This document shows positions 20,440-30,659 of a stretch of 64,000 nt of DNA, piece by piece. A program made the position numbers and the translations under genes. This DNA is from Euglena gracilis (taxonomy: Eukaryota; Euglenida; Euglenophyceae; Euglenales), in assembly GCA_039621445.1 (NCBI GenBank), contig CP154954.1, positions 72,361,082-72,425,081 on the forward strand. The letters are read 5' to 3'. A model generated the notes under the pieces. It had not been told where the DNA came from and did not search any database. It was given only the letters and a program-made list of their open reading frames with translations. The first letter of the stretch is position 1. Every line of letters begins with the position of its first letter.

Positions 20440-21080
20440 GACCAAAATCTCGTAAACCCGCCAAATATAAATCCCCCCCTGGCTTTAGATTTTGACAGAG
20501 TTTCAAGACCCTCATGGGGGGCTTTACATTTGGGGGGGGCTTTATAAAATTTGGGAGGAATCAAACTTTTTCCGGTGGCCTCTGACCTTCGGCGGCCTTC
20601 AATTGTGGCCAAATGAATGCCAATGTTATGCCATTTTTCGTTGTGTATTTCATGTCTTCCCAAAAATGTGCAATTATTATCCAAAATGGAGCATTTCCAG
20701 AGAAAAAACGTTGTAAACCCCCCTCCCTAATTGAAGCGCGGGTGCACTTACAGCCGACGACCTTATAACCGAACTTTTAACCGAAGCGACTGGGGGTGCG
20801 CTTCTATTTGGACCCTACCTGTCCGATTTTTGTTGATTTCCTTTAATAATCCCATCAAAATGGAGGGGTGCGCTTTTATTTGGACCCTGCACTTGTAGCG
20901 GCCCCGCGCTTCTATCAGGGGGGGGGCGGGTTCATCGACCCACGATTTTTCAACTTTTCCTAAAATTGCACCACCGTACGGCTCCACATCAGGGGGGGGG
21001 GGTATATTTGGGCGGCAAAACCAAACCCCCTGGGGGGCTTTATATTTGAGGGTGGCTTTATATTTGGGGGTTTCACCAAA
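20440..21080. repeat. Family L G-run repeats (TTTATATTTGGGGG)
   Basis: Repeated GGGGGGCTTTATATTTG-like units at about 20.51-20.56 and 21.00-21.07 kb, with a duplicated GGGTGCGCTTCTATTTGGACCC at 20.79 and 20.87 kb. No coding signal seen. Confidence 0.5.
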
Positions 21081-21479
21081 AAAGGATCCTCACCTGGGCT
21101 TCCAGTGTTTTGGCGCCAGGCTGCTACCTGGGAACCTTTCACCGTTCAACCCCCCTCTCATCTTTCGGGAACGAGGTTCGACCCTTCGCCCCCCCCCCCC
21201 CAAACCAAAACAAAGCAGGCCGTAAACCCTTCAAAAATATTCCAGTCTGGTCTTCAGCCAGGCCGGACTGAGCACCCCCGGGGAGGGCGGGGTCCAGAGG
21301 CCCAACCAACCACACCGTGGTTGTGACCCGAGGGGGGGGGCACTTTTCCAGGCTCAAACCCATTGTTTTTGAAACCCCACCCACCACCCCCGACCTGGGG
21401 GGCGGGTGGGTTTGGGCCTGGGAAAAAGTGCCCCCCCGGGGGGGTCACGAAATGAATCTATGGCAGGCTTCGATATGAG

Positions 21480-21860
21480 GAGGCTGTTCGGGGTTTAGGA
21501 AAAGGCTGCCCCCCCCCCCCGGACCAGAGGAGGGGAGTCCGGGCGACCCCCCCCCCCACCTGCCAGGGGGAGGGCCTGACGGACCCCGGGTCCGCCACAA
21601 TAAGGGTAATTTTTTCCTTCCGGCGCTTGGCACCGAATTTTTTTTGCATTTTCGACAAAAATGTCCAAAAAAATGGCAATTTTCGCTGTTTTGGGGGGGT
21701 CAAAAATTATTGGCCCGGCCTTTGTGCCGGGCCGAAAATCAGTCACCCAGACCGCGCCACTGTTTAGTTGGAGGGGGTGTCCCCCCCCCACTGGACCAGG
21801 GGGGGGGGGGTCCGGACCACCCCCCTCCACCTGCCCTTACATCGAAGCCTGACCTATGGT
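21480..21860 (-). repeat. Family B hairpin repeat, copy 1 (inverted)
   Basis: Minus-strand order (C/G-run block, GCGC hairpin, AAAATGTC..AAAAATGCAAAAAA, second hairpin CCGGCGC, C/G-run block) matches the copies at 32.47-32.87 and 35.60-35.85 kb. Confidence 0.7.
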
Positions 21861-22535
21861 TAAAGCCACTGGAACTTTTGGGGGGTCGGCCCCCTGAACC
21901 AAAAAAGCGAGAGAGGATGAAATTTTGTGTGTCCGATTGGTTGTTGTTGTCCGACGAGGACGCATGCATCGTTTCAAGGTGTGGCAGACCGCAGAGCATC
22001 GAATTCAATTTAGTTTGCATCGGTGTGACCACAATGTAATTTGTAAATTACGCCAAATTTGCATCGCTGGTCTTTTCGGCCTTCCATCACATGCGTGTCC
22101 CATTAATAGCTCAGCATTATTCAAAACCTGGTTTTAAAAGAGGGGGGGAGGGGAGTGGCCCGCCGGAAAAACAACGGCACAAACCGCCGGAATTTTTTTG
22201 AGGGGCTTCAAAAAGTGCCCAAAATTGTGTTTTCGGGTGAATTTTTCTTGACAAAAACAGATGATAAAAACATGAGCCTGCCAGCGCGAAGCGACGGGGA
22301 AGGGAAAATTTTGGTTCTATGGGGGGTCCCCGGACCCCCCTTGGCCCTGAGGGGGGGAAGTGGTCCAGACCAAGGGGGGGAGGTCGGACCCCTCCTCCCC
22401 TCCCCCTGTGCAAAACCCTCCCCCTGTGTTTCAATTTACGGTGACTTTCATGTCAACCAGGTTTTGAATAATGCTGAGCTCTTAATAAGCGCGCCCCCAC
22501 CCCTTCATTGACCTCCCATATAAACCGGCCCACTC
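21861..22535. other. No gene called
   Basis: 21.92-22.14 kb is unique-looking and open in several frames on both strands without decisive splice signals. 22.14-22.44 kb is C/G-run repeat. Confidence 0.3.
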
Positions 22536-22539
22536 CATG

Positions 22540-22930
22540 GAGCTCTTTGGACTGAAATGGGTTTTGTGCCCAAAACGGCAGGCCAGGGGGTCAAAAAAAA
22601 CCGCTGATTTTTGGCTCAAAAAAAAACAGGTTTTCCGGGCCCGGGAGGCCAAAAAACATCGTTTTGGGCAAAAAAAATTCGATTTTTTTCGCCTTTTTTG
22701 ACCCGGTTTTGACCCAAAGTCAATGGGTTGGCGGCCCAAAACGGGACGCTGGCGGGACGAAAATCGTTCTGTTTGGCTGACTTTTTCCGGGTCCGGGAGG
22801 CCAAAAAAAACATGATTTTGGGATTTTTTTCGATTTTTTTCGGATTTTTTTCGACTTTTTTTGTCCGAAAACGGCTAAGTCTGGCAGTGGAAAAAGTGTT
22901 TCCCAAATTGGCGGAAAAATGGCCGCATCT
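22540..22930 (+). repeat. Repeat shared (inverted) with 33.72-33.83 kb
   Basis: GACCCAAAGTCAATGGGTT and GGGACGCTGGCGGGACGAAAA here are the reverse complement of CATTGACTTTGGGTC and CCGCCAGCGCCC at 33.73-33.80 kb. An internal unit (CGGG(C/T)CCGGGAGGCCAAAAAA) occurs twice, about 155 bp apart. Confidence 0.65.
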
Positions 22931-23079
22931 TGGGCTAGGCAGGGAGTTGCGGGGAAATCAAAATACTGGTAGATAGGGCGTTCCAAGGGCTTCAATTTAG
23001 GTCTCCGGACATTTCATTTGATTTTGCATCATTTTCGAGATATTTTGAAAATATCGATTTTTGGGCCCGAAATGGCAGA

Positions 23080-23560
23080 GTCCAAAGGGGGGGGGGGCTT
23101 ATCCAGGGGGGGGGGGCGCCCCGGGGTATTATTTTTTCGCCCGAAGTCCCGACCTGAGGGGGGGGGGTATTATTTGGGGTGGGAATTTCTCCAAAAATTT
23201 CCCCAAAAATTTTCAAAATTTTTCGAAGTTCCGTAGGAGCCAAAATAGCGCCAAAACCCCCCTTTGGGGTCATTTTTTGTACTTTCTTCTGAAATTTACC
23301 ATTTTTTAGAGGTCAGATGATCCAGAAAAATCGTTGTTTTTTTTTGGAATTTGTTGTCAGAAATTGTGATTTTTACCTACATTTTCAGGTCAAAATCCGG
23401 GCCTTCGGCCCGAAACCAGGGGGGGGGGGGTATTATTTCGGTCGCCGAAGTCAGACCCCGAGGGGAGGGGGGGGGGGGGGGTAATTTTGGGGGGGGTATT
23501 ATTTCCGTCGCCGAAGTCAGACCCCGAGGGGGGTATTATTTGGTTGGGGAGTTTACCCTG
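23080..23560 (+). repeat. Family M: GGGTATTATTT units
   Basis: At least four G-run units followed by GGTATTATTT; three are part of a tandem array (about 23.42-23.55 kb) with GTCGCCGAAGTCAGACCCCG. Confidence 0.75.
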
Positions 23561-23828
23561 CCAAGGGGTCCAGCCAGCAGCCTGTTTCCAGTCAGCAGCT
23601 CCCATCGACAAGTTTTAAGTTCAAGTATTAATTTCAACTTTTATTCATTTCCAGCAACCTGAAGGGTGGCTGGACGGTGACGGGTTTTCGCTTTTGGAGG
23701 TGCAAAAATAAGCCAAAAAAATGTCAGAAAATTTGGCCAACCCAAATTTCAGGTAAATTTTTTTCAAAAAATGGCAGTGTGGGTGGGTGGGTTGGGCCTT
23801 GGGATCCCCCCCCCGGGGCTGTGGTGCG

Positions 23829-24215
23829 CCATGGGCAGACTTTCATTTAGTGCGCCGCGGCGAAGTTTGCCGCGGCGCAAAAAAAATTTTCCCCCGGCGC
23901 ACGCGGCACACAATCGAATTTTTGCCGCGGCACACCCGCGGCACACCTGAAACGCTGCCGCAGCGTACCAACAACGCACCCACGGCGCACCAGTGACGTT
24001 CCCGCGGTACGCTTTTTTGTCGCGGCACGGACAGGGGATAATTGGGATGGCTATGCAGCGGCGCACGAGGCGCTTCCGCGGTGCACGCGGCACTGTCGCG
24101 GCGCACAATAAAAAAATTTTCGCGGCGCACGCAGTCACAAAATTTCCGGTGCCGCGGCGTACGCGGTGCAGAAAAATTTTTTTCCGCGGCGCACTAAATG
24201 AAAATCTGGCCATGG
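23829..24215. repeat. 387-bp foldback of degenerate CCGCGG tiles
   Basis: 32-bp terminal inverted repeats (23,829-23,860 and 24,184-24,215, two mismatches) with AAATGAAA and CCGCGG cores enclose a body built from degenerate (C)CGCGGCGCAC tiles in both orientations. No target duplication seen. Likely a non-autonomous foldback element. Confidence 0.85.
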
Positions 24216-24496
24216 TTCAGGTTTTTGCCCACCTGAAGGATGGAGAAGGATGAAGAAGAAAACTCTTTTTCAGCGTTTTGCCAATTTTGGCTGGAATTTG
24301 GGTTGGTGGGTGGGTGGGTGGTTCCCCCCCGGGGGGGGGGGGGGTGTTGTGGGGTGGGTGTCGACAGAGTGCAAGGTGGGGGGGTGGTCTGGCCACAGAC
24401 ATGTGCAAAAATTCCGGTGCACAGTGCGCAGCGCCAGAAACAGTGGTTTCACACTCCTTTCAGAAGCGCACAGCCCAGGTACAGCAGGGCCCCCAC

Positions 24497-24666
24497 CAGT
24501 GGCTCTGGGAGTAGCCATCTCGGCGGTAGCCTGGTTCCCGGTCATACCCGTACTGCCAGTCCCGGTCATCGTACCGTGGATGATCGTATGCACGGTCATA
24601 GCCTCGTTCGTGGTCCTGCTCGTCCTCACGATCCAAGTCGAGGCCAACAGAGGCTTTGCTTCCCAT
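24497..24666 (-). CDS. Candidate first exon, MGSKAS N-terminus
   Basis: AAAATGG start context at 24,666. Reads MGSKASVGLDLDREDEQ, then a repetitive Asp/Arg/Tyr-rich stretch (RGYDRAYDHPRYDD, REPGYRRDGYSQ). MG-x-x-x-S is the classical N-myristoylation pattern, so a membrane-anchored product is possible (inference). Donor chosen at CACTG|GTGGGG (phase 2); read-through would stop at 24,460. Exons at 20.3 and 18.6 kb may belong to the same gene. Confidence 0.45.
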
Positions 24667-25120
24667 TTTCAGCAAAAAGAAATGGTGAGCGAAAAAATGC
24701 ATAGGTGCGTGCGACTTGTCGCCAAATGCCAAACTGAAGTGACAAAGGAATTTCTTAAAGCAGGGAAACACTGGAAAAAAAAGTGCTGGGTGGACCCCCA
24801 TGGGTGGGGGGGGGGCAACAGGGGTCCTGAAGGCTGCCAAGGCTGGACCCGGCAGGTCCCCGAAAAAAGCAGAAAAAAAGCAACAAAACTTGGTGGGGCC
24901 CCCACCAACCATGGTATTTTGCATGGTATTTTGTATGAAAAAAAATTCCTTTGGCGTCGAAAGGAAACTTCAACATAAAAATTGGCCATTCTGGAAGCAG
25001 GGTGGCAATGTTGATGGATGGGCATTTCGTTGGATGGGGGGGTCTGGTCCACCACCCAGGACCGAGTGGGAAAAGACCCCCACTTCTCAATGGAGCCCCA
25101 AGACCTGGCAAAGCATGCGT

Positions 25121-25271
25121 CTAGACGGCGCTGTCGGCCGCTCGCTTCACAGGGCCATGGAGCGGGCGGCCGTGGTCCGACAACTCCACCACTTCCTCCA
25201 AAACGGGGAAGTCGTACCCGTACTTGTCCCGCCCATACTTCACGGGTTCAACAGGTGGGGGAGGAGCAGGG
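25121..25271 (-). CDS. Terminal exon of four-exon gene
   Basis: Strong acceptor (TTTTCCCTCCTCCTTTTCTCAG) then one base and 49 codons to TAG: PAPPPPVEPVKYGRDKYGYD ... GPVKRAADSAV. High-GC third positions and a single natural frame. Entry is phase 2, matching the exit of 26,895-27,029 if that exon ends at ATCCAG. Pro-rich linker followed by an acidic amphipathic tail (FPVLEEVVELSDHG). No family recognised. Confidence 0.55.
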
Positions 25272-25292
25272 CTGAGAAAAGGAGGAGGGAAA

Positions 25293-25716
25293 ATGAGAGC
25301 TAATAAAAAAATCACTGCTCCAACACAATCTACTAATCTAGAGGAGAAGAACAAAAAAAAACGCAAAACAATCCAAAATCCAAACCCTCTTGGTGAGAAC
25401 AGGTCAGCATCGGGGAAAAATCAATCCCAAAGATCCTTGGACCAGTGGCAAAACTACCCAAAAACATCGAAAAATGTATCTGTGCGGCATTTGAAGTTTG
25501 CCCCGTTTCGAGTCCCAAACTGTTGGCCGGTCCTTGACCTCGAATACAAAAAAAAACCACCTTCCCGTCCCTTGAGATCACCCTCTGAATTTCACCCCAA
25601 AAAGCCACCCGGAAAAAACCAACGAAAACCTAAAAAAGTTTTGGAAAGCTTAAAATGTCGGAAGGAGGAGGAATCGGAAGGAAAAGGGAGGAGGAATCCC
25701 TTCGAAAAATATTTGG
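25293..25716 (+). CDS. Exon 1, Lys/Pro-rich protein
   Basis: ATG at 25,293 (GAAAATGAG context) opens a 141-codon exon ending AATATTTGG|GTGAGT (phase 1). Encoded protein is basic: MRANKKITAPTQ, KNKKKRKTIQ, FHPKKPPGKNQRKPKK, EKYLG. The upstream same-frame stretch also lacks a stop, but the ATG has the better context. Joined to 25,820-25,914 the CDS is 519 bp (172 residues). It lies antisense within the last intron of the minus-strand gene. Confidence 0.45.
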
Positions 25717-25819
25717 GTGAGTACTTCTTGGCCATTCCACTTCAAAGTTCTTTGGGCCATTTGTTCTTTGGGCCATTTCATAAAATTTTCAACAATTTCA
25801 ATTGCGCGCTTTCCCACAG

Positions 25820-25914
25820 CTGAAAACTCCTGCCAGTCACAAGACTTACCTAACAACAGCCAGAACTCACAACGTGAGATGCCGGAAACAGGCCCAGCCA
25901 GTTGCTTTTGGTAA
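25820..25914 (+). CDS. Exon 2 (terminal), same gene
   Basis: The intron 25,717-25,819 (103 bp) has GTGAGT at its start and a pyrimidine tract GCGCTTTCCCACAG at its end. The two leading bases complete the phase-1 codon, then ENSCQSQDLPNNSQ ... PASCFW and TAA. Polar, Gln/Asn/Ser-rich tail. A second frame through this region is also open, so the frame rests on phase agreement. Confidence 0.45.
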
Positions 25915-25959
25915 CAACTGGTTGTATATGCCTTACCCGCCACCCCCCTTGCCCTTCAA

Positions 25960-26160
25960 TCCCCGACCAGGAGGGGGGTCAGTCGCACCGCACCCCCTGA
26001 CCTGCAACCCCTGACAGGGGGGGGTGGTTGTATAACCAGATGCCAAAAAAGCCTATGTTTTTTCCTTGGTCGCCTACCACCCCTGACACCTCCCCTGACC
26101 TGCAACCCCTAACCAGGAAGTGGTCGGGACAAAGGGGTGGTCGGGTAACACACATACACC
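25960..26160 (+). repeat. Family K: CCTGCAACCCCTGAC / GGTGGT repeats
   Basis: CTGACCTGCAACCCCT followed by G-run plus GGTGGTTGTA, repeated about 125 bp apart; related to 36.40-36.64 and 36.88-36.97 kb. Confidence 0.6.
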
Positions 26161-26640
26161 GTTGTGTGTGACCCACCCACAGGTTTTCTGAGGATCAAAA
26201 TCCTCATCTACCTGTCGAAATCCTTCGAAATTGCAATCTTACAAACAATATATACAAACAATTTGCTGTTGGCCGGGAAAGCGGCGACAAACCATACGAC
26301 AATGGAATTATGGGAAAATACAGCCATGCGACCACAAGGGAGGGGGGGGAAGAGATAAAAACGGTCAAATCGCCAAAAATGACAAACTGAGAGAGAGGGT
26401 TTCGTTTTGGAGGAATGAGGTGTAATCGCTCAAATCCAAGCTGAATGGCAGGTTGGGTACCTGGCAACTTTGACCGGCGATGCGGGCGGGCCAGCCAGCT
26501 TCCGGGGCACCATCAGGGCATTGCTTAGCGACCCCCCTCCCCCCGGGGTTCAGCTCAGAGGCTGGAGCATTTGGGCTGGCTAGAAAAAGGCTGCTGGCTG
26601 GCCCCTCTGGGGGGTCTGGGGGGGGGTGGATAGGCTCAGG
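26161..26640. other. No gene seen
   Basis: AT-leaning stretch with short ORFs only, followed by C/G-run and CTGGCTGG (family D) sequence near 26.58 kb. Confidence 0.4.
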
Positions 26641-26894
26641 TTTTGTTTAAACCCGGGGGGAGGGGGGGTCCCCCCCCCCCCCCCCCCGGGGGGCCCCCGG
26701 GGGGGGGGGGGGGGGGGGGGGGGGGACCCACAAAAAATCGCGAAAAGTGCTAAAAATAGCGCTTTTCAAAAATTTTCGGCCGAAAAGTATATCCCACCCC
26801 CTCCGAGGGGACCCCCGGGGGGGGGGGGGGGGGGGGCTCGGCCGGACCCACCCACCCACCCTACCCCGGGGGGTCCACGACTTTAAAAAAATCC
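26641..26894 (-). repeat. Family C repeat at exon boundary
   Basis: Extreme C/G runs (one G-run of about 26), AAAAATAGCGCTTTTCAAAA core, CGGCCG hairpin, and on the minus strand the head module GGATTTTTTTAAAG then G/C runs. Same architecture at 30.04-30.25 and 42.12-42.35 kb. It abuts the end of the exon at 26,895. Confidence 0.75.
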
Positions 26895-27029
26895 CTGGAT
26901 GGGGTGCCCTTCAGCGACGCCCTGGGGGCCACATGGATGGGGGCCCCGAAATACTTCCCGTCCTTCGTCCCGTCCGCGGCGTCCAGCTCCTTGGCGTGCT
27001 CCGTGTCTCGGGCGATCACGGGCGGCAGC
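26895..27029 (-). CDS. Internal exon 3 of four-exon gene
   Basis: Acceptor CGGCACCGTCTTAG, then one base, 44 codons, two bases (135 bp): LPPVIARDTEHAKELDAADG ... KYFGAPIHVAPRASLKGTP. Entry phase 2 matches the exit of the upstream exon in its downstream frame (AERKR + L). Exit at ATCCAG gives phase 2 and the join ..GTPS-PAPPPP.. to the terminal exon, but the intron would then start GGATTT, not GT. If a GT is required, AAA|GTCGTG seven codons on (phase 0) breaks the phase match. Confidence 0.55.
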
Positions 27030-27049
27030 CTAAGACGGTGCCGAGCAGT

Positions 27050-27620
27050 TCCCCAGCGGACTTCTTTTTAATACTGCCAGGGGGGGAGGTCCCCTCACCC
27101 ACCCGGCCCGGCACAAGACAGCCCTGGAGGGGGGGGGGGGCAAAACGGGCTGTCTAAAAGCATTTCCCAACAAAATTTTTCCGGCGTTTTGCACCGAAAC
27201 CCAATCCCGGGCCTCCAGCCCAGAACACCCCCACCATACAATCACTTAGTCACTGTCCCACCCCCCCCCCCCGCCGGGGGGGACTGGTTTTTTTCAGAGT
27301 GACTGACTGGTTTTGGGTCCGGACCCCCTCCCCCCTGGGGGGGGGGGGTCGGCAAAAAACCACAAAAGTGACCCGGCACCGAAGGCGCTGGAAAAATTTT
27401 TGGCCTTTTTTTTCATGTTTTGGGTCAAATTTCCTTTGGATTCCAGAGTGGGCGACCCCTCCGGGGGTGGTAGTGACTGACTGGCTTCCCGGAAAAAAAA
27501 CTGACTGACTGGTTTTTTGAAAAGTGGAGTGACCCCCCTCCCCCCCCCCCCGGGGGGTCGGTAAAAAATTGTATGACCCCCACCCTCAGGGGTCTTCTGG
27601 GTAAGAAACCTGCACCCTAG
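27050..27620. repeat. Family Q and I repeats
   Basis: 27.09-27.20 kb (GCCCGGCAC..CTAAAAGCATTTCC..CCGGCG) recurs at 27.99-28.14 and 31.81-31.92 kb. 27.29-27.50 kb (GTGACTGACTGGTTTT, CACAAAAGTGACCCGGCACC) recurs inverted at 33.83-33.95 kb and in part at 34.43 kb. No coding evidence. Confidence 0.6.
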
Positions 27621-27679
27621 TGAGGAATTCCAAAAACTTGGGATATTTACTGCTGCGATTGAAAACACAGCCTTTTCAC

Positions 27680-27948
27680 AGCCTCTTTCTTTCGGCCCAA
27701 GGCTCAAAACTGACAACGCCAGGGTCTGCACTTGCGACGAAAGCCTTGGCGGACTGCTTCTGGCAGTTACCGGCAGCGCCAGGGCATACTGTCCGGGTGC
27801 TGTCGGGGAGGCTGGCTGGTCGGGCAGCGGAGGAGGGGCGGCGCTGGTGGGCTCTGCCGCCGGCGGGGCCGCGGGCTGGGCTGCGGGCTGGGCGTCCGCT
27901 TCGGGGAAGTACTGCACGGGCGCCTGGTCCGTGTACTTCGACCACAGC
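27680..27948 (-). CDS. Internal exon 2 of four-exon gene, one-base shift
   Basis: Acceptor CCGTTGCGCCGCAG and donor GAGGCT|GTGAAA bound 269 bp. The first part reads naturally in one frame (LWSKYTDQAPVQYFPEADAQ, then an Ala/Pro-rich linker, PTAPGQYALALP); the last part in another (KQSAKAFVASADPG ... FEPWAERKR). The length is one base away from fitting phase 2 in and 2 out, so a single-base indel near 27,775-27,785 is likely (mutation or assembly). Phase on both sides then matches the neighbouring exons. Function unknown. Confidence 0.5.
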
Positions 27949-27989
27949 CTGCGGCGCAACGGCACCGGGCGCAGCGCTAGTTCCAAATG

Positions 27990-29040
27990 GGGCGACCCAC
28001 ACGGCCCGGCACCCCCCTCCCAAAAAAATCGGGTTGCCTGAAAGCATCTTCCAAAAAAAATCCGGCGCTTCGCAACCTCCACCTCAACAGAAATCCAAAA
28101 GGTCTGGCTTTTTACACCCGGCGCGAAGCGCCGAAGGTTTTTTGCACACAAGGGTACCCAATTGAAAGCCCCCCCCCCTGGGTTTTCCGCAAACTGACCA
28201 AATAGCAGCCCCGGGAGGCTTCTAATTGGGGGAGGTTTATGGCACTACCCAACCTAAACCCCGCCCCAAACCCCCCCGACCCCCCCCCCCGACCCAACCC
28301 ACCCCACTGCCTGCCCTTAGCACCCCCATCCTTAAAAAGAAGTCTGGTCCCCAGACCCCACCCCACCTTTTCAGCAATCACTTGGTTCCCTGCCCAGGAT
28401 GCAACCTTTGCAATAAAAGACCTTTTGTATGGACAAAAAAATCAGCAAAGAAAAGAAAACACTCATTATCACTGTCGTTTTCACCCCACATCCCTTAATT
28501 TTTCCCTTTTGGAGAACCACTTGCTAGAAATCAGATTTTAAACACAAACAGTCAGTCATGAAGCATTGTGACTTTGACATCTAATTTGTTGTCATGACAG
28601 ATGAAAGATCACAGAATAAACACACAAAATTCATTTTTGACCATCATTGAACATTGAATGCCTTTTTTGCCAACAAATTTTTGTAACACATGAAACATTG
28701 GCACCAAAAAAAATCCCCCAAAACGTCGAATTTTCCCAGATTAATTCTCATCATTTTTACACCATTTTCTCGGTTATTTTTGTTTTTTTTCCCTATGCTT
28801 TTTGAACCTTCTGAGCTTTTCAAAAAATATGGCTATCTCAAGCATTCGCATGCTTTGACACCATCGATGGCTTCATGAGAACCCCCCCCCTGAACAAAAG
28901 AAAATCGACTGTGCTTCACCTCCCCAATCAAAAAAAATCAGTATTTGGCAACCGTGAAATTTGTGATTTGGTGGATTGTATGTTGATCGTTGACTGGCAA
29001 AAAAAATGTAAAATTGATTGAGGGATTGAGTGAAAACATT
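27990..29040. other. Intronic repeat and AT-rich DNA
   Basis: 27.99-28.14 kb is a family Q copy with a CGGCGCGAAGCGCCG hairpin. 28.2-28.36 kb is C-rich simple sequence. 28.4-29.0 kb is AT-rich. A pyrimidine tract plus CTGAG near 28.82 kb precedes a 20-codon plus-strand frame (LFKKYGYLKHSHA); too short to call. Confidence 0.4.
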
Positions 29041-29045
29041 CTCAC

Positions 29046-29163
29046 TCCCGGTCTTTCTGATTGACATTCAAATGCTGAGATGACTCGTGGGGAGAAAATG
29101 GTTTCTTGATGTTCCATTCCCTCAGACACCAGTTGCCCAACGTTTGGGCATGCCGGAAGTATG
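29046..29163 (-). CDS. Internal exon 1 (most upstream found) of four-exon gene
   Basis: Acceptor CGGCTTTCCCCACCAG, donor CCGGGA|GTGAGA, 118 bp. Frame with two leading bases: YFRHAQTLGNWCLREWN ... SSQHLNVNQKDR, exit phase 2, which joins in frame to 27,948 (GA+G = Glu, then LWSKY). A second frame is also open, but phase continuity supports this one. The gene must extend upstream; no earlier exon was identified with confidence. Confidence 0.5.
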
Positions 29164-29279
29164 CTGGTGGGGAAAGCCGACGATGACACATAAATCATCA
29201 ATTTTCAAAATGGGCTCCTCCTTTGGGAAAAAATATACATTATTTTCATGTTGAGTTTACAATAAGATGACGAGACATG

Positions 29280-29360
29280 GCACGAACCCGGGACCCCTAC
29301 CCCCCCCCCTACCCCCCACCCCCCAACCCCCTACCCTACCCCCCCCTACCCTCCCCTGTG
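29280..29360. repeat. CCCCTACC simple repeat
   Basis: C-runs separated by TA/CTA; the edge ATGGCACGAACCCGGG recurs inverted at about 31.17-31.19 kb. Confidence 0.7.
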
Positions 29361-29529
29361 TTGTGGGTCACTTGGGCATGGGCGGGGGGGGGGGACTACA
29401 GCCGACTTTTGAGGAGCACAGCCAACTGTAGTCCCCCGTGACAACGTGGCCCCGTAACAAACGTGAAAAATTGGCCCCTACAAGGTAACAGCTACCCCAA
29501 AGAGCCGCCCAACTACCGGGGGGGGGGGG

Positions 29530-29760
29530 GAATTTTGTGCCAGAGAAATTTTGCGGTGACAAATTTTGCGGACGACAAATTTCGCGGGATTCCTTAAAAA
29601 TGTCCGGAAATATTTCGCGGGACTTTTTTTCTGTGAAGCAAAAATGGCCTGAAAGGGAATACATGGACAAAAATTTTGCGGGATTCCTTAAAAATGTCCG
29701 GAAATATTTCGCAGGATTTGCTTCCGCGAAATTTGTCCGTGCAAATTTTCTCTAGGGCAA
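29530..29760 (+). repeat. Tandem GGGATTCCTTAAAAATGTCC repeat
   Basis: A 40-bp block GCGGGATTCCTTAAAAATG...AAATATTTCGC occurs at about 29,583 and 29,678; smaller AATTTTGCGG units flank it. Confidence 0.75.
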
Positions 29761-29779
29761 AATTTCCCCCCCCCCCGGT

Positions 29780-30250
29780 AGGGTTAATACACATGGGGGG
29801 ACCCTCGCTCGGCGCCTTCGGCGCGTCGCTCGGCCCCCCCCCCATGTTTGTAACCCTAGTTGGGCGGCTCTTTGGGTTCGCTGGGTACCTTGTAGAGACC
29901 AATCTAACAACGTTGAGCGGGAAATGTTCTGCTGTTTGGTTAAGAATTGTAACCCTGACAGGGGTTTTTTTAAGACCGGGGGGAGGGGGGGAGGGGGTCG
30001 GCACCCACCCACCCACCCCCAGGGGTGGGCCCCCCCCGGGGGAGGGGGGGGTCCCGGGGGGACCCACCCACTTTTGCCCGAAAATGCTAAAAATAGCACT
30101 TTTCAAAATTTTCGGCGCCTCTGGCGCCGAAAAAAGATATACCCACCAGCCCCTACCCCACCCCCCCCCCCCCGGGGGGGGGGGCGGGCCCAAGGGACCC
30201 ACCCACCCTACCCACCCCGGGGGGAGGGGGTCCAAGATTAAAAAAACCCC
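29780..30250 (+). repeat. Family P then family C repeats
   Basis: 29.85-29.95 kb (TTGGGCGGCTCTTTGGGTTC, ACGTTGAGCGGGAA) matches 45.81-45.93 kb inverted. It is followed by the head module CAG|GGGTTTTTTTAAGACC and a family C copy ending at the inverted head module near 30,240. Confidence 0.7.
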
Positions 30251-30659
30251 TGAACCTAAACCCTACTCCTTCAAATAAGCTCATAAATTATTTTTGGGCA
30301 CAGGAAAAAGCCATCAGCAAATTCTTTTGCAGGGCGCCTTCGGTGCCCCAGGTCAACTGGCAGGGAGGAGAAGCAACATACTCGGGGGCTAAGTCGTCTT
30401 TGTGGCTCACTTTGGCATAGGCGGGGGGGGGGGGGGGCCCCGCCCCCCCCTCAAAAAAACAAAATCCCTTCTTTGTTGGCAACATACTCGGAGGGCTAAG
30501 TCCTTTTTGTGCAAAATTTTGACATTATATTGAAAATCCAATGGGGAGAGGTGTTCTTTTGCCAAAAGTGGCCCAAAATGGACATTTCCCCCCCAAGTTT
30601 TTGCATATTCACCGGTCCTAGCTAGTCCATTTTTTCCAGTGCCTAGCCGATTGGCTATC

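Noticed and set aside
29276-29296. tRNA B-box-like GGGTTCGTGCC
   Set aside because: No matching A box or cloverleaf around it; the same string occurs in an inverted repeat copy at 31.17 kb. No tRNA, rRNA or snRNA could be supported anywhere.
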